This document shows, in pieces, positions 43,736-53,497 of a DNA stretch of 64,000 nt; within the stretch, counting starts at the first letter, position 1, and the number at the start of each line of letters is the position of its first letter. Below the pieces are notes generated by a model, which worked only from the letters and a program-made list of their open reading frames with translations, did no database searches and was not told the origin of the DNA. Made by a program: the position numbers and the translations under genes. The stretch is taken from NCBI GenBank assembly GCA_020636095.1, contig JACJYN010000002.1, positions 1,860,001 to 1,924,000 of the forward strand, written 5' to 3'. This DNA is from Lewinellaceae bacterium. GTDB lineage: Bacteria; Bacteroidota; Bacteroidia; Chitinophagales; Saprospiraceae.

Positions 43736-44917
43736 ATGCCACTTTCCGAAAAAGCAGCCACTAATGTTCTTCGGCTTTTGAGTACGGAAGACAAGCGCAA
43801 CAGCGCGCTGGCCTTCCGCCTGCTCAGCAGCCAGCAGGCTACCGATGATTTCCTGCTGAGCCTTTGTGGCTATTTCATGGCAGCCCGGGGAAACCAGCGG
43901 CTGGCGCTGCGCAAAGCTCTACAGGCACTGCTGCAGATAACCATCAAGGAACGGGGGTGCTCCACCCTGGAAGCAAACAGCTTGATGTGGTTGCTGAACT
44001 ATGACTCTGAACAGAAAAATGCCAACCCTGAACAGTTCCTCCCTTATCTCGAGGATATTCTGGGGCTGGATATTTTGGCGCTATCCCGTTACCTCTTTTC
44101 CAGGGACGGCCACTGTGGGGCCCTCCTGCTTCGGCGCGGTAAGGCAGCGGATAAGGCAGCCCTGCTGAAAAGGCGAATATACAATGGCAGGTACGGCCAA
44201 ACGCTCGATCTGAGCAGGCTGGAACTCAATCAAATACCAGACGAGGCCAGCCAATTTAAAGAGGTGAACGCATTGGACTTGAGTTACAACCGGCTACAGT
44301 CTTTCGATGTCTTTTTTCTACACCGTTTCCAAGAGCTTCGCTTTCTCAACCTTGCCCGCAATGCCCTGTCCCGGATACCCGATGGGCTGCCGCTGCTCCA
44401 CCAATTACAGGAAATAGACCTCAGAAAGAACCGAATAAAGCTGCCGCTCTTTGAGTACCTCCGGCATCCGCTTAAAGCGATCCTGAAAATAAACCTCCGG
44501 CCAGAGCCCGGTTTCACGCTCGACCAGTTCGACGAGCAGGATGTAGCCTGCATCCTGAAAAACTATATCTATGATATAGACGGGCAGCAGGCGCTCAACC
44601 TCTCCGGCATGGAGTTGCGGGCCATTCCCGAAGCCATCCAGCATTATCCTCAATTAGCGTTTATTGACCTTCAGGATAATCCCATCGGTTTTCTTCCATC
44701 CTGGTTTTTAAAACTCCCCAGCCTGCGTGAAGTGTACTGCGACCGGGGAGTAGAATACAATCCGGCATTTCTCAGGAAGGGAGCTACGGTATTCAAGGGT
44801 GAATCTAAATCCCTTCCTCTTCCCGCTAAACATTCGCTACCCTGGTTGGCCAACGCTACTCATTTCCCCGCCAGCTTACCGATTGTGATCTCTTTGGAGG
44901 GGCTGGATGAGTGGTAA
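43736..44917 (+). CDS. cytoplasmic leucine-rich-repeat protein
   Basis: 393 residues, no signal peptide. Residues 1-140 are helical (LRLLSTEDKRNSALAFRLLSS). Residues ~150-355 hold irregular LRRs: LDLSRLELNQIPDEA, ALDLSYNRLQSFDV, RFLNLARNALSRIPDG, EIDLRKNRIKLPL, ALNLSGMELRAIPEAI, FIDLQDNPIGFLPSW. Such proteins usually mediate protein-protein contact; the partner is unknown. Monocistronic, preceded by an inverted-repeat element. Confidence 0.8.
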   Translation: MPLSEKAATNVLRLLSTEDKRNSALAFRLLSSQQATDDFLLSLCGYFMAARGNQRLALRKALQALLQITIKERGCSTLEANSLMWLLNYDSEQKNANPEQFLPYLEDILGLDILALSRYLFSRDGHCGALLLRRGKAADKAALLKRRIYNGRYGQTLDLSRLELNQIPDEASQFKEVNALDLSYNRLQSFDVFFLHRFQELRFLNLARNALSRIPDGLPLLHQLQEIDLRKNRIKLPLFEYLRHPLKAILKINLRPEPGFTLDQFDEQDVACILKNYIYDIDGQQALNLSGMELRAIPEAIQHYPQLAFIDLQDNPIGFLPSWFLKLPSLREVYCDRGVEYNPAFLRKGATVFKGESKSLPLPAKHSLPWLANATHFPASLPIVISLEGLDEW

Positions 44918-45153
44918 CGGCTTTTTGGCATCTTTAAAATGTATTTTTATGTTATATTTTATATCTAGTTGCACCCTACCCAAAATTGCGCTATCTTAGT
45001 GTATCAATCATAATGCATAAGCGTTCTCACAACTACCCTTATTTTTTAAAGTTCTCAGCGTCCTCCCAAAACTTGGCATCTATGTTGCCGTTTTTTGTTG
45101 CGAAGAACGGCCTACGGTTTTATTGGATTTCATGACCCTTAAACTATAGTACT

Positions 45154-45487
45154 ATGCGCTTTTCCAATCTCCTTTTTAAATGTTTTAAACACGCCCTTTT
45201 ATTGATTCTAACGGGGGTGGGGTACACATTGTTATAGCCAATTCGTCTGCGGAACCCCTGAACCTACTTTGGAAGAAGTCAAAGCAGAGTTGGAAGCTTT
45301 ATCCAGTATCAACATGACAGCTTCCGGCTTAACTCAGCCTTACGAAATTCCTATTCATCTTATTGTCCTCAATGATGATGATGGCAACCCTCCAATTAGT
45401 TACCCGGTAGAGCGATTAGTCGCGGAAATTGAAGGAACAAATACCCTTTTTTTAGGAATAAAACAACCGCTCCAAAAGTTCGCCTAG
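45154..45487 (+). pseudogene. remnant of a secreted metalloprotease-like protein
   Basis: ATG at 45154 gives a signal-like peptide (MRFSNLLFKCFKHALLLI) that stops at 45235 in its own frame. A one-base shift links it to SQFVCGTPEPTLEEVKAEL and IPIHLIVLNDDDGNPPISY, then the frame ends at 45487. The IPIHLIV...ISYPVERL pattern resembles the start of M43-type (cytophagalysin/pappalysin) catalytic domains, but the HExxH part is missing. So it is a truncated and frameshifted leftover; the identification is tentative. Confidence 0.55.
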
Positions 45488-45591
45488 CCTTGTTTTCACA
45501 CCCCCTTGTTTTACACATTCACACATTTTCAAGCATACACATTCTACCCCATCCTTCAAATTCACTATCTTTCCCTTCAAATCCTCCAGTC

Positions 45592-47328
45592 ATGAAAAGC
45601 CAACTACTCGTTCCATTATTCCTCTGCGCCCTGGCCCTGAACAGCTGCGCCCCGGGTGAAGCTAAAGCTCCTTCCGGCCCGGCCTACTTCTCCGTCACCT
45701 ACAACGCCGAAAACGACAGCCTGCAGGACGGCCGCCTGCTGCTGCTGCTCTCCAAAGGCAATGACAGAGAGCCCCGATTTCAGGTTAGCGACGGGCCCCA
45801 TACCCAGCTGGTTTTCGGTATCGATGTAGACGGCTGGGCGCCGGGTAAAGCGGCTACCTTCGACAGCACCGCCTTCGGCTACCCCATCGAGTGCCTGGCC
45901 GATGTACCCGCCGGGGAATACTATGTGCAGGCTCTGCTCCACCAATACGAAACGTTTAAGCGTTCTGACGGCCATACTGTCAAGCTCCCCATGGACCGCG
46001 GGGAAGGGCAGCACTGGAATCAAGCTCCGGGCAACCTGTACAGCCTACCGGAAAAGATCACCTTTGACCCGGTAACGCCCGACGCTATCAGCATTGAGCT
46101 GGACCAGGTGATCCCGCCCATCGTACCGCCGGAGGACAGCAAGTACGTCAAACACATCCGAATTCGAAGTGAGTTGCTGAGTAGCTTCTGGGGCCGGGAT
46201 ATGTACCTGGGGGCTCACGTGCTGCTGCCCGAGGGATTCGAGGAGCATCCGGACGTGCATTACCCTCTGGCCATTATGCACGGCCATTTTCCTTCCGATT
46301 TCGGGGGCTGGCGCACCAATCCGCCCGACACCACCCAGCCCTGTGAGTACAGCGATCGCTTTCAGCTGGATTGCTACAACCGCATCGTGCAACAGGAGGC
46401 TTACGATTTTTATAAAATGTGGACGGGCCCGGGCTTTCCCCGGGTGATCGCCATCGAGATTCAACACGCCAACCCTTACTACGATGACTCCTACGCTGTT
46501 AACTCCGCCAACCTGGGCCCCTACGGCGACGCGATCATGACAGAGCTGATTCCTTACATTGAAGAACGGTTCCGCGGTATCGGACAGGGGTGGGCGCGCT
46601 TCACCTACGGCGGCTCTACCGGTGGATGGGAAGCGCTGGCCGTGCAGGTGTTTTACCCTGATGCCTTCAACGGCTGCTACGCCGCCTGCCCGGACCCCAT
46701 TGACTTCCGCCACTATGTGACGGTCAACATCTACGACGATAAAAACGCCTATTGGATCGAAGGCGACTTCCGCCGTACACCCCGCCCGGAACACCGGGAC
46801 TACCTGGGCCATATCACGGCGTTCATGAAAGACTACAACCACATGGAACTGGCCCTCGGAACCAACAGCCGCTCCGGCGACCAGTACGACATCTGGCAGG
46901 CCGTCTACGGCCCGGTGGGCGACGATGGCTATCCCCAACCGATATGGGACAAATACACCGGCGAGATCGACCACGAGGTGGCGGCCTACTGGAAAGAAAA
47001 CTACGACCTGGCGCACATCATGAAGCGCGACTGGAAAACCCTGGGCCCCAAGCTAAAGGGCAAAATCCATATCTACTGCGGCGACATGGACAACTACTAC
47101 CTCAACAACGCCGTCTACCTCACTGAGGAATTCCTGGAAAGCACGGACCCCTACTACGACGGCGAGGTGGACTACGGCGACCGCGCCGAGCACTGCTGGA
47201 ACGGCGACCACACACAGCCCAACGCTATTTCCCGCCTGCGCTACCACCGCATGTTTATTCCCAAGTGGGCGGAAGAGGTGAAGGGGCGGGCGCCGGAGGG
47301 GGCGGATTTGGAGGGTTGGAGGTATTAA
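45592..47328 (+). CDS. putative esterase lipoprotein (alpha/beta hydrolase)
   Basis: 578 residues from the ATG at 45592. Lipoprotein signal LLVPLFLCALALNSC (Cys18). Residues ~25-190 form a beta-rich N-terminal domain (FSVTYNAENDSLQDGRLLLLLS). The C-terminal esterase-D-like domain has LAIMHGHFPSD, nucleophile Ser in TYGGSTGGWEAL and a late acid/base region ending DRAEHCWNGDH. Predicted envelope ester hydrolase; substrate unknown. It starts about 105 bases after the metalloprotease remnant. Confidence 0.83.
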   Translation: MKSQLLVPLFLCALALNSCAPGEAKAPSGPAYFSVTYNAENDSLQDGRLLLLLSKGNDREPRFQVSDGPHTQLVFGIDVDGWAPGKAATFDSTAFGYPIECLADVPAGEYYVQALLHQYETFKRSDGHTVKLPMDRGEGQHWNQAPGNLYSLPEKITFDPVTPDAISIELDQVIPPIVPPEDSKYVKHIRIRSELLSSFWGRDMYLGAHVLLPEGFEEHPDVHYPLAIMHGHFPSDFGGWRTNPPDTTQPCEYSDRFQLDCYNRIVQQEAYDFYKMWTGPGFPRVIAIEIQHANPYYDDSYAVNSANLGPYGDAIMTELIPYIEERFRGIGQGWARFTYGGSTGGWEALAVQVFYPDAFNGCYAACPDPIDFRHYVTVNIYDDKNAYWIEGDFRRTPRPEHRDYLGHITAFMKDYNHMELALGTNSRSGDQYDIWQAVYGPVGDDGYPQPIWDKYTGEIDHEVAAYWKENYDLAHIMKRDWKTLGPKLKGKIHIYCGDMDNYYLNNAVYLTEEFLESTDPYYDGEVDYGDRAEHCWNGDHTQPNAISRLRYHRMFIPKWAEEVKGRAPEGADLEGWRY

Positions 47329-47451
47329 AGGAGTGATAGGCCCATTAAAAAAGAAATCAGGAAAAATGTAGTCAAAATATTTATCCTTATACCAAAAGTC
47401 ATTATTTTGATGCATTAACTATTTGCCCCCTGGGGCCCAAAATAAATACCG

Positions 47452-47874
47452 ATGAACCCAATCCTGAAAAACATTCTGGCAGTGGTTGCCGGCCTCGTCC
47501 TCGGAAGTGTAGTGAACATGGGGCTAATCATGCTGAGCAGTTCCGTTATTCCGCCTCCGGAGGGCGTGGATGTTACGAACATGGAGAGCCTGAAATCCTC
47601 CATGCATCTGTTCGAGCCGAAGCATTTCATTTTTCCGTTTTTGGCGCATGCGCTCGGCACGCTCGCCGGCGCGTTTACGGCCGCCCGGCTGGCCGTCGGC
47701 CAAAAAATGAAATTCGCTCTGGGCATCGGCGTCTTTTTCCTGATCGGAGGCATCGCCAATGTGTTCATGCTTCCTTCCCCGGCCTGGTTTACCATTCTGG
47801 ACCTGGTGGGGGCGTATATTCCCATGGGGTGGCTGGGAGGAAGATGGGCGGGCGCCTCCACGGGAACTCCGTAA
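47452..47874 (+). CDS. small four-helix membrane protein, hypothetical
   Basis: 140 residues with about four transmembrane helices: ILAVVAGLVLGSVVNMGLIML, FIFPFLAHALGTLAGAFTA, FALGIGVFFLIGGIANVF and FTILDLVGAYIPMGWLGG (glycine-rich). Inner-membrane protein of unknown function. Similar small proteins are widespread in Bacteroidota. No operon partner. Confidence 0.75.
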   Translation: MNPILKNILAVVAGLVLGSVVNMGLIMLSSSVIPPPEGVDVTNMESLKSSMHLFEPKHFIFPFLAHALGTLAGAFTAARLAVGQKMKFALGIGVFFLIGGIANVFMLPSPAWFTILDLVGAYIPMGWLGGRWAGASTGTP

Positions 47875-47879
47875 ATGGG

Positions 47880-48015
47880 GGCTGTTCGCTGTTCGTCGTT
47901 CGCAAGTTCCGGAAAATCAAGGGCGTTTTTCAGAAGAGGCTCCCGTTCTAAGGTTGGACAGGCTCGTACACCGTACACGCCCAAGGGCTGCCATTGGCTC
48001 GTACACCGTACATGC
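47880..48015. repeat. heptamer units and a 17-bp direct repeat
   Basis: GCTGTTCGCTGTTCGTCGTTCGC at 47881-47903 is heptamer-class (shown here in parts: TTCGCTG, TTCGTCG, TTCGC). Further on, GGCTCGTACACCGTACA occurs twice (starting near 47950 as a partial copy AGGCTCGTACACC and at 47997). The gap from 47875 to 48190 has no other gene. Confidence 0.5.
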
Positions 48016-48139
48016 CCCCGTAGCTTTATGTCCTTAGACGGATACCCTCAGAAGACACGGAAATTGGAACTGTCCCCGTAAATCAACCTCAACCTCAACC
48101 CTTAAGATTCGAAAAAAAAGGTGGCCGCTTCCCCATTCT

Positions 48140-48156
48140 CCAGTCTATTGATAATC
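48140..48156 (+). promoter_or_regulatory. shared upstream motif of transporter gene 1
   Basis: CCAGTCTATTGATAATC lies 34 bases before the ATG. The same motif (CCAGTCTAT-n-ATAATC) occurs upstream of the second transporter at an equivalent distance once its MITE is ignored. Probably a common promoter or regulator site inherited with gene duplication. Confidence 0.5.
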
Positions 48157-48190
48157 TTTGAACAAGCTCTAAACAGAACACCAGTCATAC

Positions 48191-50566
48191 ATGTCAACCT
48201 TTGAACCAGGTATAAGAAAATTTGGTACTGCGCCGGTATTTTTCACCGCCATTTCCACCATTCTGGGCGCCATCATGTTTCTGCGTTTTGGGTTTGCGGT
48301 GGGCAATGTGGGGCTGGCTGGCACATTCGCCATCATCGTGATCGGCAATGCGGTGACGATCCCTACGGCGATGGCCATTGCGGAGATTGCCACCAACCAG
48401 AAGGTGGAAGGAGGAGGGGAGTACTACATCATTTCCCGTTCCTTCGGGCTGGTGATCGGTTCCACGATCGGTATGGCCTTGTTCCTGTCGCAGGCCATCA
48501 GTGTAGCCTTTTATATCATTGCCTTCACAGAAGCCTTCTCCCCGCTGTTCAAATGGGTGGCCGTCCAGTTTCAGCTGCCGCCCTGGCTGGCCTGGCTGCT
48601 GGCGCAAAAACAAACGGTGGGTATCCCGGCACTGATTGCCCTGACAGCCATCATGCTCACCAAGGGGGCTGACCTGGGGGTCAAAGCCTTGTACATTGTA
48701 GTGGCCACGCTGGGATTGGCGCTGCTGGCTTTTTTCATCGGCCAGACGGAGTACAGCCGGCAACATACACTGTCCCCTTTTACCACCATTTACGATGTGC
48801 AGGATGTTGCTTCCCCGGCAGATCAGTTCGATCCAGTAGCCAACTTTCCCGATACCAGCCAGGCAACAGCGGCGAATCAACCGGCTATCCAGCAGGCGCC
48901 GCCGGCTTCCAACTCGCCCCTTATTCCCCTGGGCTTCTTTACCGTTTTTGCCATTATTTTTCCAGCTTTTACCGGCATGACGGCCGGTGTGGGGTTGTCC
49001 GGCGACCTGCGCGACCCCGGCAAGTCCATCCCGTTGGGTACGCTGGCAGGCACCATTACCGGCATGATCATCTATTTTTTCATTGCCTATAAGCTGGCGG
49101 TATCCGCATCTCCAGCTGATCTGGCGGACACCAGCCGGCTGGTTATGGCCGATATCGCCTGGCAGGGGTGGTGGCTCATCCCAATCGGGCTGGCCGCTGC
49201 GACCATCTCCTCGGCCCTGGGCTCCATTATGGTGGCGCCACGAACGCTGCAGGCCATCGCCCGCGACCATATTTTCCCCACGCCGACCATCAACCGATGG
49301 ATCGCGCAGGGCAAGGGCGCCAGCGACGAACCGTTCAATGCCTCGATCGTAACGCTTATCATTGCCGGGGTTTTCATTCTGATGGGCGCCCTGGACAGTG
49401 TTGCGGAGGTCATTTCCATGTTTTTCATGGTGACCTACGGCTCACTCTGTCTCATTTCTTTTCTGAACCACTTTGCCGCCGACCCTTCTTACCGGCCCAA
49501 ATTCAAATCCCGCTGGTATATCTCCCTTTTCGGCGCCGTGGCCTGTTTCGGCCTGATGTTTTTCATGAACGGAGGATACGCCGTGGCGGCGGTGATCATG
49601 ATCCTGCTCCTGTATTTTGCCATCAGTTATTTCAACCAGGATAAAAAGAGCATTGCGGTCATTTTCCAGGGGGTGATCTTTCAGTTCAGCCGCCAGCTCC
49701 AGGTGTTTCTCCAGAAAGCGGAAAAGGAACAGGTGGCCAGCTGGCGCCCCTCAGCGGTGGCCTTGTCGGAAGATTCTTTCCAGCGGCTGGGCGCTTTCGA
49801 CCTGCTGCGGTGGATTTCCCAGAAGTACGGCTTTGGCACCTACATCCATCAGATCGACGGTTATCTGTCCCGCAAAACCAACGAGGAGGCTCAACACAGC
49901 AAACAGCGCCTCATCCGCATGGCCGAGGCCAGCGACAGCAACATTTATGTAGATACGCTGGTCAGCCCGAGTTTTACCTCCTCGGTGGCGCAGGTTATTC
50001 AGCTGCCGGGCGTGGCCGGTACGGAAAACAACCTGTTGATCTTTGAATTTTCCAAAAATAACCCGGACCGGCTGGCGGACATCATTGACAACTTCAAGCT
50101 GACCCGCTCGGTAGACTTCGATATGCTGATCCTGGGCAGCTCTGAACGAGGCTATGGCCTGAAGCAGCAGATTCACATCTGGATAACGGCCAAGGATTAT
50201 GACAACGCCAACCTGATGATCCTGCTGGCCTACATCATTCTGGGGCACCGCGACTGGCGTAAAGGGCAGATCAAGATTTTTGCGGTTTATCCTGAGGACA
50301 CAATTCAGGACGAAAAAGAGCGCCTGTTCCGCCTCATCGAGGCCGGCCAGTTGCCTATTTCTCCGAACAATATTGAACTCATTACCCAAAAACAGGAGCT
50401 GAGCGTCCGGTCCATCGTCAACGAAAAATCTCAGGATGCCGACCTGACGATCATAGGGTTCCGGGAGGAAATGGTCAAGCATGCAGGCAAGGAATTGTTC
50501 GAGAGCTATCAGGCAGTGGGTAATGTCCTTTTCGTCAATACTGCGGAGGGGAAGAATATTAAATAA
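48191..50566 (+). CDS. SLC12-like (APC superfamily) cation-chloride cotransporter homologue 1
   Basis: 791 residues. Twelve hydrophobic helices between ~15 and 500, with the SLC12/APC signatures FGTAPVFFTAISTILGAIMFLRFG, GGGEYYIISRSFGLVIGSTIG-type loop (GGEYYIISRSFGLVIG) and FFTVFAIIFPAFTGMTAGVGLSGDLRDP. A ~290-residue cytoplasmic C-terminal domain resembles the regulatory tail of SLC12 proteins. Predicted inner-membrane symporter for ions or amino acids; ion specificity cannot be read. Tandem with a second homologue at 50831. Confidence 0.83.
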   Translation: MSTFEPGIRKFGTAPVFFTAISTILGAIMFLRFGFAVGNVGLAGTFAIIVIGNAVTIPTAMAIAEIATNQKVEGGGEYYIISRSFGLVIGSTIGMALFLSQAISVAFYIIAFTEAFSPLFKWVAVQFQLPPWLAWLLAQKQTVGIPALIALTAIMLTKGADLGVKALYIVVATLGLALLAFFIGQTEYSRQHTLSPFTTIYDVQDVASPADQFDPVANFPDTSQATAANQPAIQQAPPASNSPLIPLGFFTVFAIIFPAFTGMTAGVGLSGDLRDPGKSIPLGTLAGTITGMIIYFFIAYKLAVSASPADLADTSRLVMADIAWQGWWLIPIGLAAATISSALGSIMVAPRTLQAIARDHIFPTPTINRWIAQGKGASDEPFNASIVTLIIAGVFILMGALDSVAEVISMFFMVTYGSLCLISFLNHFAADPSYRPKFKSRWYISLFGAVACFGLMFFMNGGYAVAAVIMILLLYFAISYFNQDKKSIAVIFQGVIFQFSRQLQVFLQKAEKEQVASWRPSAVALSEDSFQRLGAFDLLRWISQKYGFGTYIHQIDGYLSRKTNEEAQHSKQRLIRMAEASDSNIYVDTLVSPSFTSSVAQVIQLPGVAGTENNLLIFEFSKNNPDRLADIIDNFKLTRSVDFDMLILGSSERGYGLKQQIHIWITAKDYDNANLMILLAYIILGHRDWRKGQIKIFAVYPEDTIQDEKERLFRLIEAGQLPISPNNIELITQKQELSVRSIVNEKSQDADLTIIGFREEMVKHAGKELFESYQAVGNVLFVNTAEGKNIK

Positions 50567-50614
50567 GCTAACTTAGAGCAGTTGTCCATTGGATTGTGGC
50601 CATTTCTCCAGGCC

Positions 50615-50632
50615 CCAGTCTATACCATAATC
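50615..50632 (+). promoter_or_regulatory. shared upstream motif of transporter gene 2
   Basis: CCAGTCTATACCATAATC, 198 bases before the ATG at 50831. Subtracting the 159 bases added by the MITE and one target copy leaves 39, close to the 34 seen at gene 1. Confidence 0.5.
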
Positions 50633-50653
50633 ATTCGAGTTACTGATTCACTA

Positions 50654-50820
50654 TTCCAAAAGTAACTATTCAGCATCATGGTGATTTAACCCCTGGCGCG
50701 AAATTTTGTAGGCTTTTTTTTCCGGAACCCCTTCTCATTCCCCTTGAAAGGGGAAGGTTTGCTTACAAAATTTCGCACCAGAGGCATCCATAGCCTTATG
50801 CTAAATAGTAACTTCCAAAA
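50654..50820. mobile_element. IS66-like MITE with 8-bp duplication TTCCAAAA
   Basis: Element 50662-50812 (151 bp) between exact TTCCAAAA copies (50654-50661, 50813-50820). Ends: GTAACTATTCAGCAT and, complemented, GTTACTATTTAGCAT (13/15). A second inner pair, CTGGCGCGAAATTTTGTA, matches its partner 17/18. It sits between the conserved upstream motif and the start of transporter 2. Confidence 0.9.
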
Positions 50821-50830
50821 TTCAATTGAG

Positions 50831-53122
50831 ATGGAAGGCAAGCAGGACGCTCAAACAACTGAGGATATTCACCTACCGCCAGACAATGCTCCCGAAGAAT
50901 CCGGAGAGCGGGTAAAGCCCGGCAAACCCGTGAAGGGGCCGGTCCGCTTCGGCACGTTCCAGGGTGTTTTCACACCCACGCTGCTGACCATTCTGGGGGT
51001 GATCATGTACCTGCGCGGCCCTTGGGTGGTGGGCAACGCCGGCTTAGTGGGCGCCATAGGCATCATCTCTCTGGCCACAGCCATCACTTTTTTCACTTCT
51101 TTGTCGATGTCGTCTATCGTCACCAATATCCGGATCAAGGCAGGAGGGGCTTTTTCCATCATTTCCCAGTCCCTGGGCCTGGAGGCCGGCGGTGCGATCG
51201 GCATTCCGCTCTACATTGCCCAGGCCCTTGCCGTAGCCATGTACGTATTCGGTTTCCGGGAAGGCTGGTTGTGGCTTTTCCCCGGGCACAATGCGTTGCT
51301 GGTCGACCTCGGTACTTTTGCCTTCATATTCATCATAGCCAATATCAGCACGGATGTAGCTTTCAAAATCCAGTATCTGGTGCTGGCCATTATTGCTCTT
51401 TCGCTGGTGTCGATTGGGATGGGGTTCATCCACCACCCGGTCAACACCGATATTGTGTTGTTCGGAGATTACAAGGGCTCGCCGGAAAACGGATTTTCGG
51501 GCATGACCTTCTGGATGGTTTTTGCCGTTTATTTCCCCGCCGTGACCGGTATTATGGCCGGGGCCAATATGTCGGGCGACCTGAAAGACCCGCGCAAGAG
51601 CATTCCCATCGGTACGCTTACTGCGGTGGGGCTGAGTTATCTGGTCTATATCGCACTCGTCATCCTGGTGGCTTTTCTGGCCAGCCCCCGGGAGTTGGTG
51701 GAGAATTACAATATCCTTATTGATAAGGCATTCTGGGCGCCAGCAGTTCTGGCGGGCCTGTTGGGGGCCACATTCTCTTCCGCTTTATCGTCACTGGTAG
51801 GGGCGCCTCGCATCCTCTTTGCACTGGGCCAGAACCGCATCCTGTTCATGAACGAGCGCCTGTCTGAAGTGGATAAAAAAGGAGAGCCCAAGTTTGCCCT
51901 TTATCTGACCAGCGGCATTGTGTTATTGGCGCTGTTCCTTCGCGACCTTAATGCCATAGCCCCATTGCTGACCATGTTTTTCCTGATCACCTACGCTATG
52001 ATCAACGTGGTGGTGCTCATTGAGCAGGGATTGGGGCAGGTCAGTTTTCGCCCCACACTGCGGGTGCCCATCCTGGTGCCTTTGCTGGGCGCCGTAGGTT
52101 GCTTCTTCGTCATGTTCATCATCAACTCCACTATTGGGCTTATTTCCCTGGCCCTGGTGGTGGCTATGTATGTTTACCTCAGCGGGCGCAAAAATCTGGA
52201 GCGGCAGGAAGGAGACACCCGGAGCGGCATGTTCAACTCCCTGGCGGAATGGTCGGCCAAGGTAGTCAACCGGCTGCCCAAGGCCAATGAGCGCAGCTGG
52301 CAGCCCAACCTGCTTATCCCCGCGCAAAGCAATAACGACGTGGTGCGGGCTTACCGCACCATTTACAACCTGGCCCGCCCCAAAGGATCGGTGAAAATCC
52401 TGGGCTTTTCTACAGATGGGGAAGGTAAAAAACTGGCGCGCCGCTTGCCAGAGCTCTGCCAGTATTTCATGAAACAGGATATTAGCGCCGCCCATGCCGT
52501 AGTGCAAACCGATAATTACCACAACGGCGTGTTGACCTGCATGCAAGGCCTCAAGGCTTCCTTTTTTACGCCCAATGTGCTCTTCCTTAGCCTTACCGAT
52601 GAGGGAGAAAAGGATGACGAAACCGCCATCATTCTGAAAAAAGCAAGGGAATACGGCTTTGGCGCCTACCTTTATATCCCTTACCGGAAAGTGGGCCTGG
52701 GCCTGGAAAAAACCATCAACCTGTGGCTGGACATCCGAAATGCCAAACGGGACCTGAAATTTAAAGTGGAGGACATCAATATCGGCCTGCTCACTTCCTA
52801 TCTGTTACAACGCAACTGGGGCGCCAAATTGAATATTATTACCATCATCAAGAACAGTAAACACCCGGGGGCGGAAAAAGCTTCCGCCGTCCGGTTCATG
52901 AACAAACTCCTGGGCCTGGCCCGAATAACCCGGCAGGTGGAAGTCCACTACGTCTGGGGAGATTTTGAAAAATGCCTGGAGCTTGTTCCTTATGCCGACC
53001 TGAACGTCTTCGCCACTCCACCGGAAAAACTGGACATTGCCGTGTTCAGGAAGCGGACGGACATTCTTGAGGCCTCCTGCCTCATCGCCCTGGATGGCGG
53101 CGGAGAAAATGCATTGACTTAA
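50831..53122 (+). CDS. SLC12-like cation-chloride cotransporter homologue 2
   Basis: 763 residues from the ATG at 50831; upstream in-frame starts (ATG 50798, TTG 50744) lie in the inserted MITE and are rejected. FGTFQGVFTPTLLTILGVIMYLRGPWVVG is the SLC12 opening (quoted in part: VFTPTLLTILGVIMYLRG). Then IKAGGAFSIISQSLGLEAGG, and FFPAVTGIMAGANMSGDLKDP-type text (VTGIMAGANMSGDLKDP). Twelve helices then a ~270-residue cytoplasmic domain. The closest relatives are Na-K-Cl/K-Cl-like bacterial proteins. Partner of gene 1, same strand. Confidence 0.86.
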   Translation: MEGKQDAQTTEDIHLPPDNAPEESGERVKPGKPVKGPVRFGTFQGVFTPTLLTILGVIMYLRGPWVVGNAGLVGAIGIISLATAITFFTSLSMSSIVTNIRIKAGGAFSIISQSLGLEAGGAIGIPLYIAQALAVAMYVFGFREGWLWLFPGHNALLVDLGTFAFIFIIANISTDVAFKIQYLVLAIIALSLVSIGMGFIHHPVNTDIVLFGDYKGSPENGFSGMTFWMVFAVYFPAVTGIMAGANMSGDLKDPRKSIPIGTLTAVGLSYLVYIALVILVAFLASPRELVENYNILIDKAFWAPAVLAGLLGATFSSALSSLVGAPRILFALGQNRILFMNERLSEVDKKGEPKFALYLTSGIVLLALFLRDLNAIAPLLTMFFLITYAMINVVVLIEQGLGQVSFRPTLRVPILVPLLGAVGCFFVMFIINSTIGLISLALVVAMYVYLSGRKNLERQEGDTRSGMFNSLAEWSAKVVNRLPKANERSWQPNLLIPAQSNNDVVRAYRTIYNLARPKGSVKILGFSTDGEGKKLARRLPELCQYFMKQDISAAHAVVQTDNYHNGVLTCMQGLKASFFTPNVLFLSLTDEGEKDDETAIILKKAREYGFGAYLYIPYRKVGLGLEKTINLWLDIRNAKRDLKFKVEDINIGLLTSYLLQRNWGAKLNIITIIKNSKHPGAEKASAVRFMNKLLGLARITRQVEVHYVWGDFEKCLELVPYADLNVFATPPEKLDIAVFRKRTDILEASCLIALDGGGENALT

Positions 53123-53133
53123 CCCTGAAGGCC

Positions 53134-53349
53134 ATGAAAGTAGATAATCCTCTGGGCGAGGCCCTGAAAAAAATAGCGGGCAAATCAGAAAATGCCCCGG
53201 ACTCTCTTCAGGCAGAGGTGTTTTCCACTCTCGAAGCTATTCGGTTACTGGCAGATGTGGCCAACCTATTCACCGTAAAATTTGCGCAAACCGAACTGCA
53301 GGCCCTCGACGCGGCCTTCCTGGCGAAAGAGGAAGGGGAGAAGGAGTGA
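53134..53349 (+). CDS. small hypothetical protein after transporter 2
   Basis: 71 residues, acidic, helical (LQAEVFSTLEAIRLLADVA). It starts 11 bases after the transporter stop, so it is in the same transcript and may be an accessory of the transporter. No known motif or membrane segment. Confidence 0.6.
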   Translation: MKVDNPLGEALKKIAGKSENAPDSLQAEVFSTLEAIRLLADVANLFTVKFAQTELQALDAAFLAKEEGEKE

Positions 53350-53497
53350 GTGAATGGGGTTAGATTCCGGCTTTTCTTTTCCGTCGCCTTAAGGCTCTCT
53401 CACTGCGCGCTGTCCACCCACAATTTTTGCCGCCGGTTTTCATACAACTCCTGTTCCTCCTTACATACGGCGATCTTTCTTTCCGATACCTCCACTT

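Noticed and set aside
50744..50830. Upstream starts at 50744 and 50798 for transporter 2
   Set aside because: Both lie in the inserted MITE; the spacing to the shared upstream motif supports the ATG at 50831.
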